Assembly: GCF_030345095.1 (NCBI RefSeq)
Contig: NZ_CP128360.1
Span: forward strand, 6,324,001 to 6,388,000
Direction: 5' to 3'
Length of the DNA: 64,000 nt
DNA from: Solwaraspora sp. WMMA2056
GTDB taxonomy: Bacteria; Actinomycetota; Actinomycetes; Mycobacteriales; Micromonosporaceae
Shown: positions 33,874-42,113 of the stretch, one piece after another
Position numbering within the stretch: the stretch's first letter is position 1
How the letters are laid out: each line of letters starts with the position of its first letter
Made by a program: the position numbers and the translations under genes
The notes under the pieces: generated by a model
Database searches by the model: none
What the model saw: the letters and a program-made list of their open reading frames with translations, nothing else
Told to the model about the DNA's origin: nothing

Positions 33874-34796
33874 TGCTTCCCTGTCTCCGTGGCCCACTCC
33901 TCACCGTCGCCCGCGTCGCGGAGATAGTCGTCGAGCTCCGTCACATCGACTCCGACATCCGGCAGGTCCGCCAGGTCCGCCGGATCAGCCCAGACCGTCT
34001 GCTGGGCCGCCGGTCCGATCCCAGCCTCGGCCAGTTCCGCTTCGGCTGCTTCGAGGGCGACGCCGCGCAGGTTGGCGATGACCTGGGCGGAGAGCACACC
34101 TGCCGCGTAGCCCTCGATTGCGCGGGACAGTAGTCGTTGTGGCGCCCGCCGTCGGTTCGAGTCAGCCTGCAGCGCGTTGTACTGGTCGATCCATCCGAAG
34201 CGGACAGCGAGTTGGGGGGTCGTCACTCCCATCCACTCCGCTTTCCTGCCCGCGTCGATGTATCCGGCCTGCTCCAAGGCGATGGCGGCGACGGCTGGAG
34301 ACACCAGGTAGCGCTGGACGACGGCAGACAGCACGGACCGATCAGTCACCCGCAGGTCCGCGAGGAACTGCCGCAGACCGTCCAGCGGCAGCAGCAGGTG
34401 CCGGGCGAAAGCATCGGCCCGGACCTCGACCGGTGACCGCTGGCCGCAGCTGCCGGCATCGTCTGCCGCCCAGTCACCGAACTGCACGTGGCCGAGCTCG
34501 TGGGCGAGCGTGCTGCGCTGCCGCATCGGGTGCCGGGTCCGGGCGACGCCGATGAACACAGTGCCGTGGGCCGGGTCACACATGGTCAGACCGTGTTCGT
34601 CGGGTCCAGCGTCAAGGACCGCCACATCGACGCCGGTGGCCTGTTCAATGACTGCGACGAGATCACCCAGCGGCTGAATCCCGAGGTGGTGCTCCAGGCG
34701 GAAACGGCTGGCCGCCGCGCGTCCCTGTGCTTCAGGTGTCACGCCCGGAACCGATGTCGCTGACGGCCGGGATGGCATATTGGTGAAGATAGTCAT
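33870..34796 (-). CDS. ImmA/IrrE-family metallo-endopeptidase
   Basis: 308 residues. The zinc-protease motif is H-E-x-x-H in 'STLAHELGHVQFGDWA' (His 99, Glu 100, His 103), with a downstream acidic patch 'VEVRADAFARHLLLPLDGL' providing the third ligand region. ImmA-type enzymes cleave their partner XRE repressor to induce a toxin or a mobile element. The gene overlaps the XRE gene by up to 65 nt (an ATG at 34778 would shorten this) and the PIN gene by 4 nt. The C-terminal half is helical with unclear role. Confidence 0.88.
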   Translation of the reverse strand: MTIFTNMPSRPSATSVPGVTPEAQGRAAASRFRLEHHLGIQPLGDLVAVIEQATGVDVAVLDAGPDEHGLTMCDPAHGTVFIGVARTRHPMRQRSTLAHELGHVQFGDWAADDAGSCGQRSPVEVRADAFARHLLLPLDGLRQFLADLRVTDRSVLSAVVQRYLVSPAVAAIALEQAGYIDAGRKAEWMGVTTPQLAVRFGWIDQYNALQADSNRRRAPQRLLSRAIEGYAAGVLSAQVIANLRGVALEAAEAELAEAGIGPAAQQTVWADPADLADLPDVGVDVTELDDYLRDAGDGEEWATETGKQ

Positions 34797-35085
34797 CGAG
34801 TTCCAGAAACCCTAGTAGTGCCTGCCTCATCCCTTCCATGTCCGAACCACCGGTCGCCCTGGCCGCGAACTGGACGCGGTCCGCCACCGCCACCGCCCCG
34901 GTGAGTTGAGCGACGGTGTGTCCGGTGGCCCAGGCAATAGTGACGATCTCGGGCATCTTGGCCACTCGGTCGCCGGAGATGATGCGCGACAGGGTCGACT
35001 GCGAGACGCCTGAACGTTCGGCGAGAGCTCGCTGACTCAGACCAGCGGCGATCCGGGCACGCTCGATCCGGGCACCAGTACTCAT
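34732..35085 (-). CDS. XRE-family repressor, first gene of XRE-ImmA-PIN operon
   Basis: 117 residues. The helix-turn-helix is clear: 'RIAAGLSQRALAERSGVSQSTLSRI', followed by a short C-terminal region ending 'ELDDYLHQYAIPAVSD'. It is probably the cytoplasmic antitoxin/repressor that autoregulates the operon. An inverted repeat operator lies 21-47 bp upstream at 35106-35132. ATG 35085 is unambiguous. Confidence 0.88.
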   Translation of the reverse strand: MSTGARIERARIAAGLSQRALAERSGVSQSTLSRIISGDRVAKMPEIVTIAWATGHTVAQLTGAVAVADRVQFAARATGGSDMEGMRQALLGFLELDDYLHQYAIPAVSDIGSGRDT

Positions 35086-35105
35086 TGCCGCCGCCCCTCC
35101 CGACT

Positions 35106-35132
35106 TGAATCACTTTCTCGTAAGATGATTCA
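35106..35132. promoter_or_regulatory. inverted-repeat operator of the XRE-ImmA-PIN operon
   Basis: TGAATCA (35106-35112) and TGATTCA (35126-35132) are perfect inverted 7-mers separated by 13 bp, 20-odd bp upstream of the XRE start in an AT-rich patch. The half-site spacing suits a dimeric XRE repressor. Confidence 0.65.
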
Positions 35133-35250
35133 GTCTACCTCCCCCAGGGCCTTCTGTCTCGCACTGCCGGCGCCCAGCAGCCAGAGCCACCGCAACGACG
35201 CGGGCGCCTGGCTTGACCTCAAGTTCGATCGAAGTTGCAGACTGCGGAAC

Positions 35251-36351
35251 ATGGCGGACGGAGTGCTTGACGAGGCGTACGAACGGATTCTGGCGACCGG
35301 GCCGGAGCGCGACGGCTGGCTGTCTAACCACGCGCCGATGGCCGCCGAGGCGCTGGCCCGGCATGGGCGCGGCGACGTCGTCCACAAGTGGTTGGACGGG
35401 TACGCCGACCGACTCGAACCTCGACCCCGAGGTGTCAGCCCGATCGCGGCGCAGCAGTGGCGCGACCCGCTCGGTGACCCGGTCCGCACCGGCGACTGGC
35501 TCGACTACTTCGAGCGGGAGCTGGCCCTCGCCCCCTGGCGGGAGGTGCTGACCCGATGGTGGCCCCGGCTGCTGCCGGGGATCGCCGCCGGCGCCACGCA
35601 CGGGGTGATCCGGGTCGGCCATGCCGTCCGGGCGCTGATCGACGCCGAAACCGCACCCCGGGTCGCCGAACTGGGCCACGGGCTCGCCTACTGGGCCGCC
35701 CGCTGGCAACCACTCGCCCCGCCCGGCAGGGGCGCCTACCCGACGTCGGACCCCCGGACAGCGCTCGACGCCGTACCGAGGGTGCCGGACCAGCGGTACG
35801 GCATCCGGGCGCGACTGGCACAGCTCGCCGATCTGCCTGACTGGCCCGCAACAGCAGGCGCGGTGCCCAACCTACCGGCCGTTTCGGGCGCGGAGCCGGG
35901 CAGCGCGGCCGGGTCGGCTCCCGACCGACTGGCGGCGATCGTCGCCGCCGCCGTCGCCCGGCACGCCACCCACGGGTACGCCAACCCGGTCATGCTGGTG
36001 CACGCGGCCACCGCGCCGAACGCCGTCCTGCGCGCCCTGCCAGCGCTGCCCGAACGGCTCTGGGAGCCGAGCCTCGCCGCGGCCTGGGCCGCGACAGCAG
36101 CGGTGACCGCCGCCTACTCCCCCGCCGAACCCCGGCCAGTGCCTGACCCGGCCGGCGACACCGAGAGCTGTACGGACTCAGTACACGACGCGGAGCAGGC
36201 AGCCGAGCTGTTCGAGGTCGCTGCCCGCACCACCGATCCGCACGCGATCAAGTTCGCGGACACCGCTCTGGACGTGTACGCCGCCACCGGTGACCCGACC
36301 ACGCTCCGCAGAGCCCGACACTGCGTCCACCTGGTCGCGACCGACAGCTGA
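35251..36351 (+). CDS. questin-oxidase-family protein
   Basis: 366 residues. The family (questin oxidase-like, Baeyer-Villiger type) is indicated by '[16 protein letters not shown]', '[18 protein letters not shown]' and '[28 protein letters not shown]' with conserved His residues. It is soluble with an Ala-rich linker and a C-terminal His/Asp segment ('[20 protein letters not shown]'). Bacterial members are mostly uncharacterised. ATG 35251 starts the homology; an ATG at 35125 overlaps the operator and is less likely. Divergent from the toxin-like operon. Confidence 0.85.
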   Translation: MADGVLDEAYERILATGPERDGWLSNHAPMAAEALARHGRGDVVHKWLDGYADRLEPRPRGVSPIAAQQWRDPLGDPVRTGDWLDYFERELALAPWREVLTRWWPRLLPGIAAGATHGVIRVGHAVRALIDAETAPRVAELGHGLAYWAARWQPLAPPGRGAYPTSDPRTALDAVPRVPDQRYGIRARLAQLADLPDWPATAGAVPNLPAVSGAEPGSAAGSAPDRLAAIVAAAVARHATHGYANPVMLVHAATAPNAVLRALPALPERLWEPSLAAAWAATAAVTAAYSPAEPRPVPDPAGDTESCTDSVHDAEQAAELFEVAARTTDPHAIKFADTALDVYAATGDPTTLRRARHCVHLVATDS

Positions 36352-36472
36352 CCCGCCAACCAAGTATCCAGGAGCATCACCAGGGCGTGGCCATCTTGAG
36401 TCTGAACTACTCGGCTCGCCGACGATCGCCGGGCTGCAGCACGCAGTGGTGGGAGACTTGTGACAGCATCCG

Positions 36473-36482
36473 TAAGGAGGTG
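36473..36482 (+). promoter_or_regulatory. near-perfect Shine-Dalgarno of the first Uma2 gene
   Basis: AAGGAGGTGA is fully complementary to the 16S 3' end and lies 9 nt before ATG 36492, fixing that start over upstream in-frame codons from 36387. Confidence 0.8.
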
Positions 36483-36491
36483 AGTCTGCCA

Positions 36492-37055
36492 ATGAGCGTT
36501 GCCGCACTTGATCACCCCGAGCCGTGGACCGAGTCCGAGTACTTCGCGCTCGGGGAGACCCGAAACCGGATCGAGTTGATCGACGGAGGACTGTGGGTGA
36601 GCCCCGCACCGAACAGGCCACATCAGGACATCTCGTTCCTCCTCCTGACCGCGATCCGGCCGGCCGCGCGGTCGGCGGGTTTGCGCGCACACGAGGCGGT
36701 GAACGTACGACTGGCCGCCAACCGGATCGTGATCCCGGACCTGGTGGTGGCGAAGGTCGGGCGGCTCGGTGGCGTCGCCGACGCACACGAGGTCGTCCTG
36801 GCCGGCGAGATCACCTCGCCGAGCAGTGTCGCGACCGACCGCGTACAGAAAATGCAGTTCTACGCGGCCGCGCGGATCGGCTGGTACCTACTCGTCGAGC
36901 CCGACATGGTCGAGTACGAAGCACTTACGCTGCGACTGTTCCGGCTTGAGGGCGAGCACTACGTCGAGCATGCGGTTGCCGAAGACGGGCAGCGGCTGAC
37001 CTCCGACCTTCCGTTTCCGATCGACGTCACGACCGACGCCCTGCTCGACTTCTAG
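36492..37055 (+). CDS. Uma2-family restriction-endonuclease-like protein
   Basis: 187 residues of the Uma2 (DUF820) PD-(D/E)xK nuclease family. '[21 protein letters not shown]' opens the domain; the nuclease core is '[12 protein letters not shown]' (PD) and '[24 protein letters not shown]' (E-x-x and K). The family is widespread and poorly understood; a DNase of unknown trigger. Single-gene transcript by position. The second family member lies at 40123. Confidence 0.9.
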   Translation: MSVAALDHPEPWTESEYFALGETRNRIELIDGGLWVSPAPNRPHQDISFLLLTAIRPAARSAGLRAHEAVNVRLAANRIVIPDLVVAKVGRLGGVADAHEVVLAGEITSPSSVATDRVQKMQFYAAARIGWYLLVEPDMVEYEALTLRLFRLEGEHYVEHAVAEDGQRLTSDLPFPIDVTTDALLDF

Positions 37056-37078
37056 CGCCGCACAGGTGACCCGGTCAG

Positions 37079-37597
37079 TCATCGGCGCAACGTGTCGAAG
37101 CTGAGGCAGATATCTGCAGGTGCGCCCGGCACCGACGCCACCTCGGACCGGTGCCAGTGCGGTCCGACCGCGTCGGTCGCCACCCGCTGCCAGAACGGCT
37201 GCGCTCCTGGGTTGTACGCCTGGAAGGCGATCCGCCACCGGCCCGGCCATTCGGCGATGGCCTGACCAGCGGCCACACGTCCCACGCCGGTCCGCCGCAG
37301 TGGCCGGACCACGAAGAAATCGTTGATCGAGGCGATCTCATCCGCCCGGCCCGCCATGACGAATCCGCCAAGCTCTCCCGCCACTGTGATCAGCCACGCC
37401 CGAGTGTCCGGATCCGCGCCGGCCAGAAAGCGGTCGAGACGGCGATTGTGGTAGGTGCCGTCCGCGTTCGGCAGGTGACGGTACGCCTCGGCAAGGTCGT
37501 ACCGGTAGAGCTGCCCCAGGTTGCCGAGCACCGCACGGTGCGACCGGTCGACTGGCGTCAGGCCGACCGGCGTTGATGGAAGCTCCGGCTGGCGCAC
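37079..37597 (-). CDS. GNAT-family N-acetyltransferase
   Basis: 172 residues. The acetyl-CoA-binding motif is 'SINDFFVVRPLRRTGVGRVAAGQAIAEW' (R-x-x-G-x-G-R variant), with 'AFQAYNPGAQPFWQRVAT' as the last core helix. Substrate unknown. GTG 37597 starts 14 bp after the DUF397 gene stop, so it is the last gene of the five-gene minus-strand operon (38446-39219 XRE onward). Confidence 0.88.
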   Translation of the reverse strand: MRQPELPSTPVGLTPVDRSHRAVLGNLGQLYRYDLAEAYRHLPNADGTYHNRRLDRFLAGADPDTRAWLITVAGELGGFVMAGRADEIASINDFFVVRPLRRTGVGRVAAGQAIAEWPGRWRIAFQAYNPGAQPFWQRVATDAVGPHWHRSEVASVPGAPADICLSFDTLRR

Positions 37598-37609
37598 GCC
37601 GACCCCGGT

Positions 37610-37833
37610 GGTCAGCGTACGGCTGACGGGGTGTGAGCGACGAAGGCGGACCAGGCGGCCGGCGCGAAGGCCAACGTGCTACCGGCCCGGTCCTTCGAAT
37701 CGCGCACCAGCACCCGGCCCGGCAGGTTGTCGGCGACCTCCACACAGTTGCCGCCGTTGGAACTGCTGCGGCTCGACTTGCGCCAGATCGGCTCACTCGC
37801 GTTCATCGATCATCCTCACGATCAGATCGCGGC
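37610..37833 (-). repeat. 224-bp duplication, unit A
   Basis: Matches 38263-38486 at 214 of 224 bases (653-bp offset). It spans the DUF397 gene A and the last bases of an XRE reading frame, here out of frame. See unit B for the probable source. Confidence 0.9.
37612..37806 (-). CDS. DUF397 protein A
   Basis: 64 residues with the complete DUF397 pattern: 'IWRKSSRSSSNGGNCVEVADN', 'VLVRDSKDRAGSTLAF', 'AWSAFVAHT'. DUF397 proteins pair with DUF5753-type XRE regulators in actinomycetes, where such pairs affect differentiation and antibiotic production. ATG 37806 overlaps the preceding gene's stop (ATGA). It is about 95% identical at DNA level to DUF397 B. Confidence 0.92.
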   Translation of the reverse strand: MNASEPIWRKSSRSSSNGGNCVEVADNLPGRVLVRDSKDRAGSTLAFAPAAWSAFVAHTPSAVR

Positions 37834-38123
37834 CCGGTTCCGGGCCGGGTGTGAACGAGTGCCTGGTGTTTGGACTCCCACAGCCACCGTACCTGCGGAG
37901 GAATGACCAGGGTGGGCCAGAGCCGGACGAGTGTCGGGCCGTCGAGCCATCGAACGAGATCATCTGCCGTCGTCGCTTCGCGGAGCACTGTCTCGTACAT
38001 GCTGGCCAGCCGACGAGGATTGGCAAGGTCGTACTGCGCTCGCCCCGACCAGACCAGATCCCTGGTCAGTGTGACCTGCCCACTGACCGGCCCGAGCAGA
38101 TCGTCAAGGCGGTCGCTGACCAC
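37803..38123 (-). CDS. hypothetical protein between two DUF397 genes
   Basis: About 106 residues, start taken at GTG 38123. The core 'SDRLDDLLGPVSGQVTLTRDL', 'SMYETVLREATTADDLVRWLDG' and 'LVRLWPTLVIPPQVRWLWES' looks like a conserved small helical protein common near XRE/DUF397 genes; function unknown. The last residues ('GTGPRSDREDDR') are encoded by the duplicated XRE 3' end read in another frame, so the C-terminus is chimeric. Upstream starts (to 38234) read into low-complexity sequence. Confidence 0.6.
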   Translation of the reverse strand: MVSDRLDDLLGPVSGQVTLTRDLVWSGRAQYDLANPRRLASMYETVLREATTADDLVRWLDGPTLVRLWPTLVIPPQVRWLWESKHQALVHTRPGTGPRSDREDDR

Positions 38124-38262
38124 GTACGGGCGCTGGTCGCTGTAGCGCGATCCGGGCGGCGCGGCTCGCGCGGCCGGCCTCGCCCCCGGCTGGTGGGACG
38201 GGGGCGAGCCGGTCGGCTGAGCGCACATGCCCAAGAGGCTGGGTGGGGCGGCGTTGGGGGTG

Positions 38263-38486
38263 GGTCAGCGTACGGCTGACGGGGTGTGGGCGACGAAGGC
38301 GGACCAGGCGGCCGGCGCGAAGGCCAACGTGCCACCGGCCCGGTCCTTCGAATCCCGGACCAGCACCCGGCCCGGCAGGTTGTCGGCGACCTCCACACAG
38401 TCGCCACCGTTCGGGCTGCTGCGGCTCGACTTGCGCCAGATCGGCTCACTCGTGTTCATCGATCATCCTCACGATCAGATCGCGGC
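38263..38486 (-). repeat. 224-bp duplication, unit B (likely original)
   Basis: Contains DUF397 B and the genuine in-frame 3' end of the XRE gene (encoding 'RDLIVRMIDEHE'), so it is probably the ancestral copy of unit A. Confidence 0.9.
38265..38459 (-). CDS. DUF397 protein B
   Basis: 64 residues, DUF397 pattern intact: 'IWRKSSRSSPNGGDCVEVADN', 'VLVRDSKDRAGGTLAF', 'AWSAFVAHT'. It overlaps the XRE stop by 14 nt, the typical coupling of the XRE-DUF397 pair, with the XRE protein as expected partner. Confidence 0.93.
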   Translation of the reverse strand: MNTSEPIWRKSSRSSPNGGDCVEVADNLPGRVLVRDSKDRAGGTLAFAPAAWSAFVAHTPSAVR

Positions 38487-39219
38487 TCTGGCTGACGGTG
38501 AGCGCCAGTCCTGACAAAGCATCCCACGACTGTTCCAGGTCGACCACGTCCTCGGTGTCGGTGACGACCCGGCCGCCGAGATGGTCGTCGAGGTAGCCGA
38601 TCCGCCGGTCGTTGGGCAGCACGGCGACGACGAACGCGCCGGCCAGCCCGACGTGGGTGCCGACGTCGGCGGGGAGCACCCGGATCTGGACGTCCAGGCG
38701 GTGGCCGATGTCGACCAGGTGCTCCAGCTGCTCCTTCATGAAGGCACCGCGCTGACGCAGCACTGCCTCGCCGATGATCGCGGTGAACTGGATGTCCTCG
38801 TCGCGGTCCAGCGTGGCCGACTGGCGTTCCAGCCGGACGGCGAGCGCCTCGTCGAGCCGTCGCCGGGTGCGGGTGCCGACGGTGAGGACCGCGCGGGCGT
38901 ACGCCTCGGTCTGCAGCAGCCCTGGGATCACCAGCGGCTGAAACGAGCGCAGCACCAGCGCGCGGCGCTCGTTGTCCAGCCAGGAGCGCAGCCATGGGGC
39001 CTGCGCGTCCTCCCGGGCGGCCCGGGACAGCCGCTGGATCTGGTTGCCGGTCTCGTAGATGCGGTCGAGGTCGACGGCGGTGTCCGGCAGCGGGATCGAC
39101 TTGCCGGTCTCGAACGCGCCGATGAGGGAATTGCTGACCCGGATGGCCTCACCCACCTGGGCCTGGGTCAGGTTGCGCTTGAGGCGCTCACTGCGCAACA
39201 GATCTTGAAGCTCGCTCAT
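38446..39219 (-). CDS. XRE-family regulator with DUF5753 domain
   Basis: 257 residues. The N-terminal HTH is 'RLKRNLTQAQVGEAIRVSNSLIGAFETGKS', followed by the DUF5753 helical domain ('RSFQPLVIPGLLQTEAYARAVL', 'LRQRGAFMKEQLEHLVDIGHRLDVQIRVLP' in two halves). ATG 39219 has GGAGG about 8 nt upstream; the frame extends to 39309 but without homology. First gene of a five-gene minus-strand operon with DUF397 B, hypothetical, DUF397 A and GNAT. Confidence 0.93.
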   Translation of the reverse strand: MSELQDLLRSERLKRNLTQAQVGEAIRVSNSLIGAFETGKSIPLPDTAVDLDRIYETGNQIQRLSRAAREDAQAPWLRSWLDNERRALVLRSFQPLVIPGLLQTEAYARAVLTVGTRTRRRLDEALAVRLERQSATLDRDEDIQFTAIIGEAVLRQRGAFMKEQLEHLVDIGHRLDVQIRVLPADVGTHVGLAGAFVVAVLPNDRRIGYLDDHLGGRVVTDTEDVVDLEQSWDALSGLALTVSQSRDLIVRMIDEHE

Positions 39220-39361
39220 CTCCTGGCCTCCATTGGAATCCATTGGTACGCGCTGGAATGACTGACGCATGGCAATCGGTGAACTGAGTATTCCGTGTCG
39301 AGGTCGCACAGTCCAGGGTGGAAATCACCAGAGGCGCTTCGACGGCGGCAAGGGAGATCAC

Positions 39362-39856
39362 GTGTTACGCAACGACGGAATCGGCGGCACACCCCGCCTC
39401 ACCCGCTACACCTCGATCGGCACGCCACCCGGCGGGAAAAAGGATCATGATCCGACGCCGAACCGACCGCCACTGCCGAGGCGGAATCCCGGCGAGACCG
39501 ACCTCGAACACGATCCACGGTTCCGGCTGGTCGGCGCACGGGCAGCCACCCCGGCACCGAAACCGGAGAGCGGCCGACTGTCAGTTGATCATCCGGTGGT
39601 ACGGCGGGCCCGGGAGATCGTCAGCACGCATCTGCCGAGTCGACTCGCCGAATGCCGGGTGTGCAATTCCGCCGCGCTCTGCGAGCCGTTCACGAAGGCG
39701 CTCGGGGTGCTGCGCCGACACGATCCCGGAAAGGCCCGGCGGGTGATGGCCGTGCTCTATCTCGCCGGCCTGTGGCCTCCGGTCGCCCTCGACGCCGACA
39801 CAGGCGACGACGACGCCGATGAGGATGGGGATGGGAGTGGTGACGATGTCGCGTGA
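39362..39856 (+). CDS. hypothetical protein with Cys pair
   Basis: 164 residues, no family recognised. The N-terminal half is basic and Pro-rich. The C-terminal half is helical with a C-x-x-C-x5-C pattern ('ECRVCNSAALCEPFTKALG') and ends in an acidic Asp/Gly tail. GTG 39362 has AAGGGAG 6 nt upstream. Divergent from the XRE operon; its stop overlaps the next gene by 11 nt, which suggests a three-gene operon with the second Uma2 gene. Confidence 0.6.
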   Translation: MLRNDGIGGTPRLTRYTSIGTPPGGKKDHDPTPNRPPLPRRNPGETDLEHDPRFRLVGARAATPAPKPESGRLSVDHPVVRRAREIVSTHLPSRLAECRVCNSAALCEPFTKALGVLRRHDPGKARRVMAVLYLAGLWPPVALDADTGDDDADEDGDGSGDDVA

Positions 39857-40133
39857 CGAACTGCTCCGCGTCGGCGACACGCTACGTCTCGGCAAGGCCG
39901 ACTGGGTGTACGCCGACCGGTCGATGATCGTCCGGGTCGCCGACATCCGCTACGGCCTCGACGAGGAGCACTCGCAGGTCGTCGGGATCATCGGCACCGT
40001 CGTCGCCGGTGGCCGCGACGGCCGGATGGTGGCGATCGCCGTCTACAAGACCGCGCTGACCCGCCCCGGTGTCGTCGAGCGCCCCCGCCCCGTCAACGGC
40101 GTTGACCACTACAATGAGGCGCATGAGCGCTGA
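39846..40133 (+). CDS. hypothetical small protein, operon with Uma2
   Basis: 95 residues with alternating beta pattern ('DTLRLGKADWVYADRSMIVRVADIRYG', 'GIIGTVVAGGRDGRMVAIAVYK' in pieces). No family assigned; an earlier ATG at 39819 is possible. It overlaps both neighbours by 11 nt, so it is translationally coupled in the three-gene unit. Confidence 0.65.
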   Translation: MSRDELLRVGDTLRLGKADWVYADRSMIVRVADIRYGLDEEHSQVVGIIGTVVAGGRDGRMVAIAVYKTALTRPGVVERPRPVNGVDHYNEAHER

Positions 40134-40677
40134 GGCCGTCGGCATGCACATGCCTGCCGTTGTCACGCTCGACGACGCGGCCGCGATGAACTCCGCCGAC
40201 CCGAACGGCCACCGCTACGAGACCAGCCCTGAAGGGGTCCTGTCGGTCATGCCCCCACCCGACTCTGAGCACGCGGTGACCGCTAGCCGGCTGTGCGCCT
40301 GGTTCATCATGGCGGGTTGGCCGGCCGAGCAGGTGCTGCAGGCGGCGGGGGTTCGGATCCCCGGGCCGGACGGAGACGGTGGCAGGATCCCGGACATCAG
40401 CGTCTGGCAGAAGCCCCCGCCGAAAAGCGTCTGGTCGGCGGCGATCGACATCGCGCTCGTGATCGAGATCGTCTCGCCCGGCTCGGAAGGCATCGACGCG
40501 GTGACGAAGGTCCGAGAGTACGCGGCGGCGGGCATCCCGCAGTACTGGGTTGTCGACCGGGACGGTGCGCAGACCGTCGCCCTGCACCGGCTCACCGCGT
40601 ACGGCACCTACCAGGAGAGCGCCAAGATGCCGCTGGCCTGGCTGCTGCAGACGTCCCCGGCCGACCACCTCGGCTGA
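40123..40677 (+). CDS. Uma2-family restriction-endonuclease-like protein (second copy)
   Basis: 184 residues with the PD-(D/E)xK core 'GRIPDISVWQK', 'IEIVSPGSEGIDAVTKVREYAAAG' and 'PQYWVVDRDGAQ'. It is diverged from the copy at 36492. It is the last gene of a coupled three-gene unit, so the two upstream hypotheticals may be functional partners. ATG 40123 overlaps the previous stop. Confidence 0.9.
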   Translation: MSAEAVGMHMPAVVTLDDAAAMNSADPNGHRYETSPEGVLSVMPPPDSEHAVTASRLCAWFIMAGWPAEQVLQAAGVRIPGPDGDGGRIPDISVWQKPPPKSVWSAAIDIALVIEIVSPGSEGIDAVTKVREYAAAGIPQYWVVDRDGAQTVALHRLTAYGTYQESAKMPLAWLLQTSPADHLG

Positions 40678-40687
40678 GAGCGACGGG

Positions 40688-41803
40688 TCAGGAGCGGTCC
40701 ATCATCCGCATCGCCATGGTGGGCGCGTCGGCCATCACCGACGTCGGGTTCGACACCCCACCGGTGGCCCAGACCTTCGAGCGGGCGATGTGCACCCCCG
40801 GGTACAGCTCGACGACGTCGGTGGGCTGCAACGGCCGGGCCTGGCGTTTGACCGTACGGCGCTCCTCGTCGTCGGTCGAGCCACCCGGCCGTACGCCGGT
40901 GCCGTTGGTGCTGATGTCCTGCAGCACCAGGTCCTTGCCGTGCAGCTCGAACCGGACATGGCTGCGGCTGATCCAGCGCCGCGCCTCCTCGGTGAGCCAC
41001 TGGCCGAGCATGATGCCCTCGCCGCGCTCGGGTGCCCGGCCGACCACCACCGGATGGTCGGCGGAGACCACGAACCGCTGCCGGACCATGCCGTCGATGC
41101 GGATCGACAGCACCTCGGCCGGTGGGCGGGCCCCCGCCTCGGTGAGCCGCTCCCCGTGCCGGGGGCAGGTCGGCTGCCCGGTACGCAGCGTCGGCGGCGG
41201 CTGCCCGCCGGGGCGGCCGACCCGCATCCGCCCGAACAGGGCGCACTCCGGGTCGGGGCAGCTCCAGAGCCGGACCAGCAGTTGCGCGCCGGCCGGCGAC
41301 GGCTCGGCGACCGCCGGGGCGGTGTCGCCGCCGACGCGGGCGGTCAGCACCGGGCCGCCGTGGCCGGGCAGCGGGGCGAGCAGCCGGCCGGGCTGACCCA
41401 GCCACTGGTAGCGCCCGCGCAGGCCGTCGAACCGGTTGCGGCTGAGCACCGGCAGGCCGAGCAGTTCGGCGACCTCCAGGACCCGGTCGGCGGGCTCGGC
41501 GAGCACCTCCACCAGCCCGTCGTCGGCCCATCGGCGGGCGACCATCCGCTCGTTGGAGGTCAGATCGGCGTCGGAGAGCAGACCCCGGTGCACGACGACG
41601 TAGACCGGGACGTTCTCCTCGGCGACGCTGCGGCCGAGGGCGTCGATGAGTTGCCCGAGCCGCAGCATGTTGGCCGGACGGCCGTTGTCGAAGTCGGCGT
41701 ACCGCACGACCTCGGCCAGGTCCACGACGGCGCGTGCGGTCGCCGGGTCGGTGCTCAACCGGCGCTCGATCGCGTCGAGCACCTTGCTGACCTCGAATCT
41801 CAC
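40688..41803 (-). CDS. FHA-domain protein with N-terminal NYN/PIN-like region
   Basis: 371 residues in three parts. N-terminal about 140 residues with 'VVRYADFDNGRPANMLRLGQL', 'NVPVYVVVHRGLLSDADLTSNERMVA' look like a NYN/PIN-type fold with acidic positions. A middle Cys/His cluster ('CPDPECALFG', 'CPRHGE') may bind zinc. The C-terminal FHA domain ('VVVGRAPERGEG', 'ISRSHVRFELHGKDLVLQDISTNGTGV') binds phosphothreonine, so it is probably controlled by a Ser/Thr kinase. The combination is unusual. Convergent with the Uma2 unit. Confidence 0.8.
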   Translation of the reverse strand: MRFEVSKVLDAIERRLSTDPATARAVVDLAEVVRYADFDNGRPANMLRLGQLIDALGRSVAEENVPVYVVVHRGLLSDADLTSNERMVARRWADDGLVEVLAEPADRVLEVAELLGLPVLSRNRFDGLRGRYQWLGQPGRLLAPLPGHGGPVLTARVGGDTAPAVAEPSPAGAQLLVRLWSCPDPECALFGRMRVGRPGGQPPPTLRTGQPTCPRHGERLTEAGARPPAEVLSIRIDGMVRQRFVVSADHPVVVGRAPERGEGIMLGQWLTEEARRWISRSHVRFELHGKDLVLQDISTNGTGVRPGGSTDDEERRTVKRQARPLQPTDVVELYPGVHIARSKVWATGGVSNPTSVMADAPTMAMRMMDRS

Positions 41804-41819
41804 CGGGTACCTCCCCCGT

Positions 41820-42113
41820 TCAGCCCTGCGCCGCGACGATCTCGTCGATGCGGCGGGCCAACTCTATGTCGAGGGCCGTGGTGCCGTGTGCCGAGTGGGT
41901 GCTGCAGCGGAAGGTCAGGGTCCGCCACCGGATGTCGATGTCCGGGTGGTGGTCCATCTCCTCGGCGGTCATCGCCACGCGGGTCACGACGGCGATCGCG
42001 TCGGGAAAGGTCGCCAACGAGACGGTACGGGTGATCGCCGTCGCGTCGCCGGACCAGTCGGTCAGCCCGGTGAGTGCGGCCTGCACCTGGGCGGTGTCGA
42101 GCACCTCTGCCAT
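41820..42113 (-). CDS. phhB: 4a-hydroxytetrahydrobiopterin dehydratase (PCD)
   Basis: 97 residues, complete pterin-4a-carbinolamine dehydratase: 'LTDWSGDATAITRTVSLATFPDAI', 'VTRVAMTAEEMDHHPDIDIRWRTL' with the signature [EK]-x-x-x-H-H-P and 'CSTHSAHGTTALDIELARRI'. It dehydrates the hydroxypterin made by aromatic amino-acid hydroxylases; none is visible here, so a moonlighting role is possible. Confidence 0.93.
   Translation of the reverse strand: MAEVLDTAQVQAALTGLTDWSGDATAITRTVSLATFPDAIAVVTRVAMTAEEMDHHPDIDIRWRTLTFRCSTHSAHGTTALDIELARRIDEIVAAQG

Noticed and set aside
33259-35085. Prophage remnant
   Set aside because: XRE and ImmA genes occur in phages, but no integrase, capsid, lysis or attachment sequence is visible nearby.
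35125-35250. Longer N-terminus of the questin-oxidase-like protein
   Set aside because: The ATG at 35125 overlaps the inverted-repeat operator and the added residues show no domain-like pattern.
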